Assembly (NCBI RefSeq): GCF_004015795.1
Contig: NZ_ML137218.1
Location: forward strand, 1,144,311-1,208,310
Direction of reading: 5' to 3'
Source: Falsirhodobacter deserti
GTDB taxonomy: Bacteria > Pseudomonadota > Alphaproteobacteria > Rhodobacterales > Rhodobacteraceae
Length of the DNA: 64,000 nt
Shown here: positions 17,691 to 26,493 of the stretch, piece after piece
Position numbering within the stretch: position 1 is the first letter of the stretch
How the letters are laid out: the number at the start of each line of letters is the position of its first letter
The notes under the pieces: generated by a model
What the model saw: the letters and a program-made list of their open reading frames with translations, nothing else
Databases searched by the model: none
Told to the model about the DNA's origin: nothing
Program-made: the position numbers and the translations under genes

Positions 17691-18928
17691 CCCGGATGAT
17701 CAACGGCTTCAACGGCAACACGGCCGCCCTGCCCGAGGCGGAGCGCCACCTGGTCGAACGCCGGCAGCGCCTGCTCGGCCCCTCCTACCGGCTGTTTTAT
17801 GACCATCCGCTGCATCCCGTTCGAGCCGAAGGCGTTCGCCTTTATGATGCCGAGGGGGTGGAGTATCTGGACTGCTACAACAACGTTCCTTCGGTCGGGC
17901 ATTGCCACCCCCATGTGGTGGCGGCGATCCAGCGGCAGGCGGCGGTGCTGAACACCCATACCCGCTATCTTGACGAGGCGGTTCTGGATTACTCCGAGCG
18001 GCTGCTGGCCACCTTCCCCGCCGCGCTGGACCGGGTGATGTATACCTGCACGGGATCGGAGGCTGTGGACCTGGCCCTGCGCATCGCGCGGTTCCACACG
18101 GGGGCCGCCGGCATCATCATCAGCGAAAATGCCTATCACGGCCTAACTGCGGCAACGGCGGCGATCTCTCCCAGCCTTGGCGACAGCGTTCCGTTGGGGC
18201 CGGAGGTGATGACCGTGCGTCCCGGCCCCGGCATGGCCGCCGAGGTGGAGGCCGCGATCGCCCATCTGGCCCGGCGCGGCATCCGCACCGCCGCCTTCAT
18301 CGCCGACAGCATCTTTTCCACCGACGGCGTGATCGCAGACCCGCCCGGCTTTCTGCAGGGGGTGATCGAGGCCGTCCACCGCGCCGGCGCGCTTTACATC
18401 GCCGATGAGGTGCAGCCCGGCTTCGGGCGGCTTGGTAGCCATTTCTGGGGGTTCATGCGCCACGGCATCACCCCTGACATCGTGGTCATGGGCAAGCCCA
18501 TGGGCAACGGCATGCCGATCGCCGCCGCCGTCGCCCGCTCCGAGGTGCTGGAGCGGTTCGGCCTCGAAGTCCGCTATTTCAACACCTTCGGCGCGAACCA
18601 TGTGTCGGTCGCGGCGGCGGCGGCGGTGCTGGACGTAATTGAGGCGGAGGGGCTGGTGGCCAATGCCGCCCGCGTGGGGCAGCACATGGCGGCTGGAATG
18701 CGAGGGATGGGAGAGGTGCGGGGCGCGGGCCTGTTCCTTGCGCTGGATCTTGGCAATGCCGCCCGCGCGGCGCGCGTGGTCAACGGGCTCCGGGCGCGCC
18801 GGGTGCTGATCGGTGCCTCGGGCAAGGATGGCGCCTCGCTGAAGATCCGCCCGCCACTGCCTTTCACCGAGGCCGATGCCGACATCTTCCTGTCCGCCCT
18901 TGCCGACACGCTTGCCCACGACGCATGA
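17687..18928 (+). CDS. Class III PLP enzyme, phospho-lyase-like (AGXT2L type)
   Basis: This 413-residue fold-type I PLP protein is annotated by family as an aminotransferase. The N-terminal YNNVPSVGHCHPHVV is characteristic of ethanolamine-phosphate and 5-phosphohydroxylysine phospho-lyases, which eliminate phosphate and ammonia to give an aldehyde. The PLP lysine is K270 (MGKPMGNG) and the cofactor aspartate lies in IADEVQPGFGRLG. The start ATG at 17687 overlaps the kinase stop by four bases. Transaminase activity cannot be excluded from sequence alone. Confidence 0.8.
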   Translation: MTRMINGFNGNTAALPEAERHLVERRQRLLGPSYRLFYDHPLHPVRAEGVRLYDAEGVEYLDCYNNVPSVGHCHPHVVAAIQRQAAVLNTHTRYLDEAVLDYSERLLATFPAALDRVMYTCTGSEAVDLALRIARFHTGAAGIIISENAYHGLTAATAAISPSLGDSVPLGPEVMTVRPGPGMAAEVEAAIAHLARRGIRTAAFIADSIFSTDGVIADPPGFLQGVIEAVHRAGALYIADEVQPGFGRLGSHFWGFMRHGITPDIVVMGKPMGNGMPIAAAVARSEVLERFGLEVRYFNTFGANHVSVAAAAAVLDVIEAEGLVANAARVGQHMAAGMRGMGEVRGAGLFLALDLGNAARAARVVNGLRARRVLIGASGKDGASLKIRPPLPFTEADADIFLSALADTLAHDA

Positions 18929-19643
18929 TCCTTCCCCCTGCCCCGTCCAAATCCGCCCGCACCTATGACGCGTTGCGCGGCCGCATCATCGCCATGCGCC
19001 TGCGCCCCGGGGCCCGTCTGGCGGAGAGGGAGCTTTGCGCCGAACTTGGCATCTCGCGCGCGCCCTTCCGCGAGGCTGTATGCAGGCTGGCGCAGGAGGG
19101 GCTGGTCATGGTTGTGCCGTCGGATGCAACCTTTGTGAACCCGATCGTGATGCGGCAGGTGGTGGTCGGACATTTCATGCGCGCGAATCTCGAGGTTCCG
19201 GCCGTGCTGCTGGCCAGCCAGCGGGCCGGCAAGGCGGACCTGCGTGCGCGCATCACATCCTCGATCGGATGGAGGCCGCGGCGGAAGCGCGCGATGCCGA
19301 TGTCTCCTTTGCACTAGATTGCGCCTTTCACCGCCTGATCTTCGCCGTGGCAGGGATCGAGGAGGCGTGGCACGTCCTGCATGGCGCAACGGGACAGTTG
19401 GACCGGCTGCGGCGATGGGTCTTTCCCTCCCACCCCGGTCTCTTTGCGGAAGCATTGGACGAACACCGCAGGATCCTTGCCGCGCTGGAGGCTGGCGACG
19501 GCGCGGCAGCGCAGGCCGCAATGAAAGGGCATCTTGACGACACCGTCGCCGTCCCCGCCCGCATCCTTGCCGAAGATCCGGGGATGATCCGCATGGATGC
19601 GGAGGATCTTCAGATGTTCACCTCGGTGATCCGGTCCGCCTGA
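18925..19643 (+). pseudogene. GntR-family regulator (FCD type) with an internal frameshift
   Basis: The first frame (from ATG 18925) gives a normal GntR winged helix: AERELCAELGISRAPFREAV. It reaches RAGKADLRAR, then runs into nonsense and stops at 19317. The FCD domain continues in another frame from about 19255 to the stop at 19643: ILDRMEAAAEARDADVSFAL, then AFHRLIF and DEHRRILAALEAGD. A single missing base around 19240-19260 explains the break. It is either a real inactivating mutation or a sequencing error. The start overlaps the phospho-lyase gene by four bases, so the regulator belongs to that operon. Its 3' end overlaps the convergent M20 hydrolase gene. Confidence 0.82.
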
Positions 19644-20869
19644 TCCAGCGCCAGCCCCAACAGCAGCCTTGCCCCATTGGCCGCCCAATGCGGCTCGCAC
19701 CATTCACCCTCGGCATGGCTGATACCGTCGCGGCAGGGCACGAATATCAGCGCAGAAGGGCAAAGATGCGCCAGCGACAGCGCGTCATGCGCGGTCAGGG
19801 TCATCATCTCGCGCACGGTCAGGCCACGGCCGCCAGCCACATCCGCTGCCCGCTTGCGCAGATCGGCGGGAAACACCGTCGCCTGCCGCAGATGGGACGG
19901 CGCAATATCGATACGCGTGCGCGTCGCCTCGGCAATCGCGTCCGCCGCAGCACGGATGCGGGCGTTGATATCGGCCAAGCCTTCGGCTGTGTCATGCACA
20001 GCCATATAGGTCAGCTTTGTCAGGTGCGGGATGTTCACGCGGTTGTTGGGCCAGTTCTCGATCACGGTGGCGGAAACGCGTCCCGCGGGATCAACCGCCG
20101 CGCCCACCTCCTCGATCGCAAGGATCAGGCGGGCGGCGGCCAGAAGCGCGTTGCGGCGCTGACCCATCGCCTCGATCTGCGCGTGGGCGTTGGCGCCGTG
20201 AATGTCCACAAAGCCCGAGCACATGAAGGTGCTGTGCGTCACGAGGCCGATATCCGTGGCCTCCGCCTCCAGCAGCGGGCCCTGTTCGATATGCAGTTCC
20301 AGATAGCGATGAACAGGGCGCGGGGCGGCGGGAACCGGACCCGCAATGCCATTGCGCGCCAGTTCGTCCGACAGGCGGGTGCCGTCGCGGTCGGTGCGCG
20401 ACAGTGCCTCCTCCAGCGGCAGAAGGCCCGCAAAAACTGCAGAGCCCATGACGCCGGGCTGAAAACGTGCGCCCTCCTCGTTGGTCCAGTTCACGACTTC
20501 GATCGGGTGGCGAGTGGTGATGCCGGCGGCGTTCAGCGCCCGCACCACAACCAGCCCCGCCACGACGCCAAGGACGCCATCGAACCGCCCGCCGGGCATC
20601 TGCGTGTCCAGGTGGCTGCCGATCATCACGGGGGGCAGATCCTCGGACCCTGTCCGTCGCGCAAAGATGTTGCCGATGGCGTCGGTGGTGACGATCATAC
20701 CCGCCTCCTCCGCCCAAAGGCGGAACAGGGCGCGCGCTGCGGCATCGGTTTCCGACAGCGCCGGACGGAAGCACCCGCCCGCCGCGGTCCCGCCTATGGC
20801 GCCCAACGTCATCAGGTCCGACCAGAGCCGGCCGCCATCGATATCAGGATCGGTCATGTCTATGTCCAT
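19610..20869 (-). CDS. M20-family N-carbamoyl amino acid hydrolase (beta-ureidopropionase/allantoate amidohydrolase type)
   Basis: This protein of up to 419 residues is a zinc amidohydrolase with metal motifs IGSHLDTQ, GRFDGVLG and NEEGARF, the HIEQGPLLE loop and the C-terminal FVPCRDGISH. The family hydrolyses N-carbamoyl-L-amino acids, N-carbamoyl-beta-alanine or allantoate, releasing ammonia and CO2. Two starts are possible: 20869, or 20857 with GGA seven bases upstream. It ends an operon with a polyamine-type transporter and a transaminase, which suggests a beta-ureido acid feeding a beta-amino acid transaminase (inference). It is unrelated in fold to the nitrilase-type carbamoylase at 4749-5672. 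Confidence 0.88.
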   Translation of the reverse strand: MDIDMTDPDIDGGRLWSDLMTLGAIGGTAAGGCFRPALSETDAAARALFRLWAEEAGMIVTTDAIGNIFARRTGSEDLPPVMIGSHLDTQMPGGRFDGVLGVVAGLVVVRALNAAGITTRHPIEVVNWTNEEGARFQPGVMGSAVFAGLLPLEEALSRTDRDGTRLSDELARNGIAGPVPAAPRPVHRYLELHIEQGPLLEAEATDIGLVTHSTFMCSGFVDIHGANAHAQIEAMGQRRNALLAAARLILAIEEVGAAVDPAGRVSATVIENWPNNRVNIPHLTKLTYMAVHDTAEGLADINARIRAAADAIAEATRTRIDIAPSHLRQATVFPADLRKRAADVAGGRGLTVREMMTLTAHDALSLAHLCPSALIFVPCRDGISHAEGEWCEPHWAANGARLLLGLALDQADRITEVNI

Positions 20870-20878
20870 TCACGTTGT

Positions 20879-21658
20879 TCAGCGGCTGCGGGCCGCGTTC
20901 CGGTGGCGCAGCCACAGCCCCGTGACGCCGACGCAGACCGTGGCGATGATGAATGAAAACGCCGCCGCCGCGATGGCGGGCGAGAGATTGTCGCGCAATT
21001 GCAGGAACATCTGCTGGGCCAGCGTCCGCTGGTTCGGGCCGGCCAGGAAGATGGTCAGCACCACCTCGTCCAATGAATTGGCGAAGGCAAAAACGAAACC
21101 GGTCACGATCCCCGGCAAGGCCATGGGCAAGGTGACCAGCCACAGCACCTTGGGCGGCGCGGCACCAAGGCTTGCCGCCGCACGCTCGGCCGTGCGGTCC
21201 ACGCTGGCCAGCGCCGCAGCCACCGACAGGATCGTCAGCGGAATGGACAGAACGGCATGCCCGACGATAACGCCCGCATAGCTGCTGCTCAGCCCGATGC
21301 GGGCGTATACAAGCTGCATCCCCACCCCCAGCACCACGGCGGGTGTTGCCATCGGCAGCAAGAACGCGATCCGCGTGAGCGTCATGGGCAACCCGAAGTG
21401 GCCCCGGAGGCCAAGCGCCGCCAGCGTCCCCAGCACGGTCGCCAGCGCCGAGGAGGCGACGCCCACGATAAGGCTGTTCCAGATCGACAGCCGCCAGGCG
21501 GGGTCGGTGAACAGCACGGTGAACCAGCGCAGCGACCATCCTTCTATCGGAAGCACCATGAAGCTGCCGGCGTTGAAGGCGATGGGCAGGATCACCAGCA
21601 GCGGCCCCATCAGGAAGATGACGCACACAAGGCCCCAGGCGAACTTGATGACACCCAT
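20879..21658 (-). CDS. Polyamine-type ABC transporter permease, PotC-like
   Basis: This 259-residue inner-membrane permease has an N-terminal helix (FAWGLVCVIFLMGPLLVILP) and several further helices. The EAA loop reads ERAAASLGAAPPKVLWLVTLP. A conserved SLDEVVLTIFLAGP segment is typical of PotC and relatives. It lies three bases after the PotB-like gene and nine before the M20 hydrolase gene. Confidence 0.92.
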   Translation of the reverse strand: MGVIKFAWGLVCVIFLMGPLLVILPIAFNAGSFMVLPIEGWSLRWFTVLFTDPAWRLSIWNSLIVGVASSALATVLGTLAALGLRGHFGLPMTLTRIAFLLPMATPAVVLGVGMQLVYARIGLSSSYAGVIVGHAVLSIPLTILSVAAALASVDRTAERAAASLGAAPPKVLWLVTLPMALPGIVTGFVFAFANSLDEVVLTIFLAGPNQRTLAQQMFLQLRDNLSPAIAAAAFSFIIATVCVGVTGLWLRHRNAARSR

Positions 21659-21661
21659 CCC

Positions 21662-22828
21662 CTATCTCCGCGCCAAACGGTCAGACAGGCGCTGGTAAAG
21701 CGCGAAGATCGCAACCGTCACGATCAGCAGCACAAGGCCAAGCGCGCTGGCCAGCGACCAGTTCGCCTGCCGGATCGCATAGTTCGCCACGAAAGAGCTG
21801 ATGAGTTGGTCATCCCCGCCCCCCAGCAACGCCGGCAGGATGTAGAACCCCAGCGAGGTCATGAACACCAGCAGGGCCCCCGACACGATCCCCGGCATTG
21901 CCAGCGGCAAAAGCACGGTGCGGAAGGCCGCCAGTGGCCGCGCCCCCATGGAGGCCGCCGCCATCATGAGGCTCTTCGGCATTGCAATCAGCACGCTGTA
22001 GATCGACAGGATCATGAAGGGCAGCATCACATGCGTCATCGCGATCAGCACGCCGGTTCGGGTGAACAGAAGCGGCACCGCCTCGCGCAGGCCGCTGAGG
22101 GTGCGGATGATTTCGGCCATCACACCGTCCTTCTGCAGGATGATCAGCCACGCCATGCAGCGCACCAGAACCGATGTCCACATCGGCAGCAGCACCGCCG
22201 CCATCAGAACCTGCCGCACCCAGCCGGTCGTGACGGCCAGCAGCATGGCAAAGGGCAGTCCGATCAGGGCGCAGAACAGCGTCACCAGCGCCGAGATCCC
22301 GATCGTGCGCAAAAAGACCTGCCGGTGAACGGATTGGTCAGGGGGCATCGCCTCGACTCCCGCCTCGCCGCGCTGCAGGTCCAGCGCGCCCAGAAGGAAG
22401 CGGGTCGTATAGGGCGGAAGGGCCGACCGGATCGTATTCCAGAAGACCGGATCCTCCCATCGCTCATCGATGGAGGGAAGGTCGACGGCCCCCTCGGCCC
22501 GCTCCACGGCCTGCTGCGTGCGCCCGAAAAGCGACCGAAAGCCCGATGTCTGGGTGTTCAGACGACGCACCGCATCACCCATTGCCGTTTGCGCTGTCTC
22601 TCGGATGTCGGCGACCAGCGCCTCCTGCATGGCGGGAGTCGGAGGCGAGACCCCATCCCATTCGTCGATCACGCGGCCAAGGTTCGGAAAGGCGCGGGCG
22701 ACCTCGTTGTCCGATACCGCCGTCGTGGCGATGCTGACCAGCGGCCAGACGAAGAACAGCGCAAGGAACAGGATCAGGGGCAGAACCAGCGCGAAGGCGC
22801 GGATCCCCAACGTGCGAGACCCCGTCAT
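21662..22828 (-). CDS. Polyamine-type ABC transporter permease, PotB-like, with a long periplasmic insert
   Basis: This 388-residue permease is about 100 residues longer than a usual PotB. The first helix (FALVLPLILFLALFFVWPLV) is separated from the rest of the channel by roughly 140 mainly polar residues predicted to be periplasmic, from SDNEVARAFPNLGRV to about VHRQVF. The remaining helices and the EAA loop (AAASMGARPLAAFRTVLLPL) are normal. The start ATG at 22826-22828 overlaps the ATPase stop as ATGA; the upstream open frame lies in the ATPase gene. Confidence 0.9.
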   Translation of the reverse strand: MTGSRTLGIRAFALVLPLILFLALFFVWPLVSIATTAVSDNEVARAFPNLGRVIDEWDGVSPPTPAMQEALVADIRETAQTAMGDAVRRLNTQTSGFRSLFGRTQQAVERAEGAVDLPSIDERWEDPVFWNTIRSALPPYTTRFLLGALDLQRGEAGVEAMPPDQSVHRQVFLRTIGISALVTLFCALIGLPFAMLLAVTTGWVRQVLMAAVLLPMWTSVLVRCMAWLIILQKDGVMAEIIRTLSGLREAVPLLFTRTGVLIAMTHVMLPFMILSIYSVLIAMPKSLMMAAASMGARPLAAFRTVLLPLAMPGIVSGALLVFMTSLGFYILPALLGGGDDQLISSFVANYAIRQANWSLASALGLVLLIVTVAIFALYQRLSDRLARR

Positions 22829-23883
22829 GCCGGCAGCACCCAGCAATCCTCGGGCGTGAAGGAGGCGTTGATTGGCATTCCTGCGCGCAGCCCGTTCGCG
22901 CTGCACGGCAAGCGCCCGATCAACGTGCCGTCCGGCCCGTCCAGCGCCACACGCAGGTGATCGCCCATATAAACGCGGTCCGTCACTTGGCAGGACAGGA
23001 CGTTTCCGCCCTTTCCGCCCAGATGCAACCTTTCGGGCCGCAGGCAGATGGACACATCGACGCCCGGCTCCAACCGCTGATGGACGCGGATGCGCGTATT
23101 GCCCGGCAGGGCGATCACGGAACCATCGGCCCCTGTCTCGGCCACCTTGCCGGTCATCAGGTTCGTTTCCCCGATGAACTCGGCCACGAAACGGGTCGCG
23201 GGCCGGTCATAGATGACTTCGGGCGTGCCGATCTGTTCGATGCGGCCATTGTTGAAGACGGCGATGCGGTCGGACATAGTCAGCGCCTCGGACTGGTCAT
23301 GCGTCACGAAGACGATGGTCAGCCCGAGGCGCCGGTGCAGGTCGCGGATGTCCAGCTGCATCTGTTCGCGCAGCCGCTTGTCCAGCGCGCCCAGCGGTTC
23401 GTCCATCAGCACGACCCGCGGTTCGAACACCAGCGCGCGGGCAAGGGCCACGCGCTGCTGCTGCCCGCCGGAGAGTTGCGACGGGCGGCGTTCGGCCAGA
23501 TGGCCCAGCTCCACCATCTCCAGCGCGCGGGCGATCCGGGTGCGTGCCTCGGACCGCGCGATCTTGCGCATCCGCAGCGGGAAGCCGACATTCTCGGCCA
23601 CGCTCATATGCGGGAACAGGGCATAGTTCTGGAACACCATTCCCATGTTGCGCCGGTGCGGGGCCAGATCGTCGATCCGGTATCCGTCCAGCCAGATCCC
23701 GCCCTCGCTGGGGCGTTCGAACCCCGCGATCATCGTCAAAAGCGTGGTCTTGCCCGATCCCGAGGGGCCGAGAAGGCTCACGAACTCCCCCTGAAAGATG
23801 TCGAGCTGCAGGGAGTCGATGACACGGCTCGCCCCGAAGGACTTGGACACGCCATCGCAGCGGATGAAGGGCGAACGGCTCAA
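22825..23883 (-). CDS. Polyamine-type ABC transporter ATP-binding protein, PotA-like
   Basis: This 352-residue ATPase has Walker A GPSGSGKTT, Q-loop NYALFPHMS, signature LSGGQQQR, Walker B VVLMDEPLGALD and switch HDQSEALTMS. A C-terminal TOBE domain follows from about residue 270 (RPERLHLGGKGGNVLSCQV). The family imports putrescine, spermidine or other cations and small organic acids. It follows the binding-protein gene by 13 bases. Confidence 0.94.
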   Translation of the reverse strand: MSRSPFIRCDGVSKSFGASRVIDSLQLDIFQGEFVSLLGPSGSGKTTLLTMIAGFERPSEGGIWLDGYRIDDLAPHRRNMGMVFQNYALFPHMSVAENVGFPLRMRKIARSEARTRIARALEMVELGHLAERRPSQLSGGQQQRVALARALVFEPRVVLMDEPLGALDKRLREQMQLDIRDLHRRLGLTIVFVTHDQSEALTMSDRIAVFNNGRIEQIGTPEVIYDRPATRFVAEFIGETNLMTGKVAETGADGSVIALPGNTRIRVHQRLEPGVDVSICLRPERLHLGGKGGNVLSCQVTDRVYMGDHLRVALDGPDGTLIGRLPCSANGLRAGMPINASFTPEDCWVLPA

Positions 23884-23896
23884 TCCCGGATCCCTA

Positions 23897-24934
23897 CTAC
23901 TGTGCCAGCCAAGCGTTGAAGCGGGTGGTCAGCGCCTCGATGTTATCCACCCAGAACCAGGTGTCGATCGGGATGGAATTACCGGAGTTCTCGGGTGCAG
24001 TCAGCAGGAGCGAGGCTTCCTCGGGCGTGAGCATCGACATCGCCTCGCTGTTGGGCACGCTGTAGGGCAGAAGCGCGGGCATCTGCGCCATCCTGTCCGC
24101 CTGGCTCATGAAGGAGACAAGCTCCATCGCCTGATCCTTCATCGGGGTGCCCTTCAGCACGACCCAGCTGTCGGTGGCATACAGCGCGCCGTCGAAGGAC
24201 AGCTTGAAGTTGCGGTTTTCGTCCCGGGCGGCCATGGTCAGCCGGCCGTCATACGCGGCTGCCATGACAACCTCGCCCGCGCCCAGAAGCTGCAACACCT
24301 GCGCGCCAGACTCCCACCAGATCACATCGGACTTGATCTCGTCCAGCTTGGCGAAGGCGCGCTCCACACCTTCGGGCGTGGCCAGCACATCATAGATCTC
24401 CTCTCCCGGAACGCCATCGGCGAGAAGCGCGATCTCCAGCGAACCTTTCGCGCCCTTTCGCAGTCCGCGCTTGCCGGGGAAGCGATCGGTGTCCCACATG
24501 TCGGCCCATGTCTCGGGGCCTTCGGGCAGCACGTCGGCGTCCCACCCCAAGGCGAAGGCCCAGGTCAGCGTGCCCGCGCCGCATTCCGAGGCGGTGCCGC
24601 CCGCGAACTGGTCCTCGGTCCCGATCAGTGCCCAGTCCAGCGGCTCATAGATGCCGTCGGCACAACCAAGCTCCAACTCGTCCGCCTCCACCTGCACTAC
24701 GTCCCAATTTATGTCGCCGGTGCCGACCTTGGCCTTGATGATGCCATAGCCGCCGCCCCAGCTTTCCTGCTGAAGCGGGATACCTGTTTGTTCGGTGAAG
24801 GATTCGAAGAAAACCTCCTCCTGGGCGGCCTGGCCGGCGCCGCCCCAACCCACCACCACCAGGTCACGGGCCGAGGCCGCCGCGGAACCGAAGGCAAGAA
24901 CCGCAACGCCAAGCGCAAGGGTGCGAAATGCCAT
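23897..24934 (-). CDS. Periplasmic substrate-binding protein, PotD-like
   Basis: This 345-residue family 1-type solute binder has a signal peptide of about 22 residues (LALGVAVLAFGSAAASA) and a mature start RDLVVVGWGGAGQAAQEEVF. The DTDRFPGKRGLRKG segment and the aromatic residues near WWESGAQ resemble polyamine-binding proteins. The polyamine-binding acidic residues could not be assigned with confidence, so the ligand may be another amine or a ureido acid. Confidence 0.9.
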   Translation of the reverse strand: MAFRTLALGVAVLAFGSAAASARDLVVVGWGGAGQAAQEEVFFESFTEQTGIPLQQESWGGGYGIIKAKVGTGDINWDVVQVEADELELGCADGIYEPLDWALIGTEDQFAGGTASECGAGTLTWAFALGWDADVLPEGPETWADMWDTDRFPGKRGLRKGAKGSLEIALLADGVPGEEIYDVLATPEGVERAFAKLDEIKSDVIWWESGAQVLQLLGAGEVVMAAAYDGRLTMAARDENRNFKLSFDGALYATDSWVVLKGTPMKDQAMELVSFMSQADRMAQMPALLPYSVPNSEAMSMLTPEEASLLLTAPENSGNSIPIDTWFWVDNIEALTTRFNAWLAQ

Positions 24935-24955
24935 GTCTCTCTCCTGTCCAGTGGC

Positions 24956-26353
24956 TCAGGCCAGCACGTCGGCGGCCACGTCGTCCAGCGCCCGGCGGAC
25001 GCGAACCATCATGTCGTCGACATCGGCGCGGGTCATGATCATCGGCGGGCAGAAGCACTGCGCATCCACGACCGCACGCGAGATCACGCCATGTTCCATC
25101 AGCTTTGCCTGCACCTTCGCGCCAAGCTGGCCCGGCTTTTCCAGCGCAGTCCGCGCCGCCTTGTTTGTGACCAGTTCAAGCGCGGCGATCATGCCGATGC
25201 CCCGCACCTCGCCCACAAGCGGATGGTCGGCCAGTGCGCGCAGCCCTTCGATCATGTAGCTGCCAACTTCGGCCGCGTTGGCAACAAGGTCCCGCTCCTC
25301 GATGATGACGATGTTTTCCAGCGCCACGGCGGCGCAGACAGGATGGGCCGCGGCGGTGTATCCATGCGCCAGCACACCCACGCGGTCCGACTGCTCGATA
25401 ATCGGGTCCAGCACCCGGTCATTCATCAGGATGGCCGAAATAGGCAGATAGGAGGAGGATATCTGCTTGGACAGCACGATGATGTCGGGCGTGATTCCGT
25501 AGGTGTCGCAGGCAAACATCTGGCCGGTGCGCCCAAAACCGGTGATGACCTCGTCTGCGACCAGCAGGATATCGTATTTGCGCAGAACTTCCTGAATCTT
25601 TGGCCAATAGGTTTCAGGCGGGACAACCACGCCGCCCGCGCCCATCACGGGTTCGGCGATCATGGCGCAAACGGTTTCGGGGCCGGCCTTCAGGATCTCA
25701 CCCTCCAGCTCCTCGGCCAGACGGGTGGCGAAAGCATCCTCGCTTTCTCCCTCCTGCGCCTCGCGATAATGGTGGGGGCAGGTCAGGCGGATCATGTCCG
25801 GCACGATCAGGTCGAAGCTGTTATGGTTGGCCGCGATCCCCGTCAGCGAGGTCGCGGCAATGGTGATCCCGTGATAGGCGCGATTGCGCGAGATGATCTT
25901 CTTCTTCTGCGGCTGGCCAAGCGCGTTGGAGCGATACCACAGGAATTTCAGCGCGGTGTCGTTCGCCTCGGACCCGGAACTGGTGAAAAAGGCCTTGGAC
26001 ATGTTCCCCGGCGCCATCGTCACCAGCTTTTCCGCCAGATCCACCGCAGGTCCATGGGAGCGGTGGGAGAATATCTGCGAATAAGGCAGCTTCAGCATCT
26101 GCGCGTAAGCCGCATCGGCCAGCCGCTTCTCGCTGAACCCGACGCCCACCGACCAAAGCCCCGCCATCGCTTCGATATACGTCTTGCCCGAGGTGTCGGT
26201 GATCCGCACGCCCTCCCCCCGCTCCATGATGATGGGGCCGGTGGTGCGGTGCGCCTTGGCGTTGGTGACCGGGTGCAACAGGTATTCGATGTCGCGCGCC
26301 TCGGTGGAATTGGGGGCATGGCGCGGCAGCGAGTTCGGGTTTTCCAACTGCAT
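24956..26353 (-). CDS. Class III omega-aminotransferase
   Basis: This 465-residue PLP enzyme of the omega-amino acid:pyruvate transaminase group has SSGSEANDTALKFLWY (phosphate loop), RNRAYHG, the cofactor aspartate in LVADEVITGFGRTG and the PLP lysine K296 (VLSKQISSSY). Relatives act on putrescine, beta-alanine, taurine or other terminal amines. The start at 26351-26353 has AAGGACC upstream; an earlier ATG at 26398 would add residues with no family counterpart. It leads the operon for the PotABCD-like transporter and the M20 hydrolase, and is divergent from the MocR gene. Confidence 0.92.
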   Translation of the reverse strand: MQLENPNSLPRHAPNSTEARDIEYLLHPVTNAKAHRTTGPIIMERGEGVRITDTSGKTYIEAMAGLWSVGVGFSEKRLADAAYAQMLKLPYSQIFSHRSHGPAVDLAEKLVTMAPGNMSKAFFTSSGSEANDTALKFLWYRSNALGQPQKKKIISRNRAYHGITIAATSLTGIAANHNSFDLIVPDMIRLTCPHHYREAQEGESEDAFATRLAEELEGEILKAGPETVCAMIAEPVMGAGGVVVPPETYWPKIQEVLRKYDILLVADEVITGFGRTGQMFACDTYGITPDIIVLSKQISSSYLPISAILMNDRVLDPIIEQSDRVGVLAHGYTAAAHPVCAAVALENIVIIEERDLVANAAEVGSYMIEGLRALADHPLVGEVRGIGMIAALELVTNKAARTALEKPGQLGAKVQAKLMEHGVISRAVVDAQCFCPPMIMTRADVDDMMVRVRRALDDVAADVLA

Positions 26354-26466
26354 GGGGATTGGTCCTTTGGCTTGTTCGCAAGGCAGTTCCGCAAGCAAAA
26401 GCCGCGGCTTGACCTGTCATCCTGCCGATACGCTACGGAAGGGCCGCGCCAGCTGTAAAGTGCCAG

Positions 26467-26489
26467 TGGTCGCCTTTGTGAAAGGACCA
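26467..26489 (+). promoter_or_regulatory. Inverted repeat covering the ribosome binding site of the MocR gene
   Basis: TGGT-CG-CCTTT, a GTG loop, then AAAGG-ACCA can fold into a hairpin with nine base pairs and a two-base bulge. The right arm contains AAAGGA, the Shine-Dalgarno sequence of the ATG at 26494. It could be an operator for autoregulation or a structure that limits translation. It lies in the 140-base divergent gap between the transaminase and regulator genes. Confidence 0.4.
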
Positions 26490-26493
26490 GTTG

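Noticed and set aside
23798-26458. An 886-codon open stretch on the plus strand opposite the PotD-like and transaminase genes
   Set aside because: It is a mirror frame of real genes, with no ribosome site and no recognisable domain.
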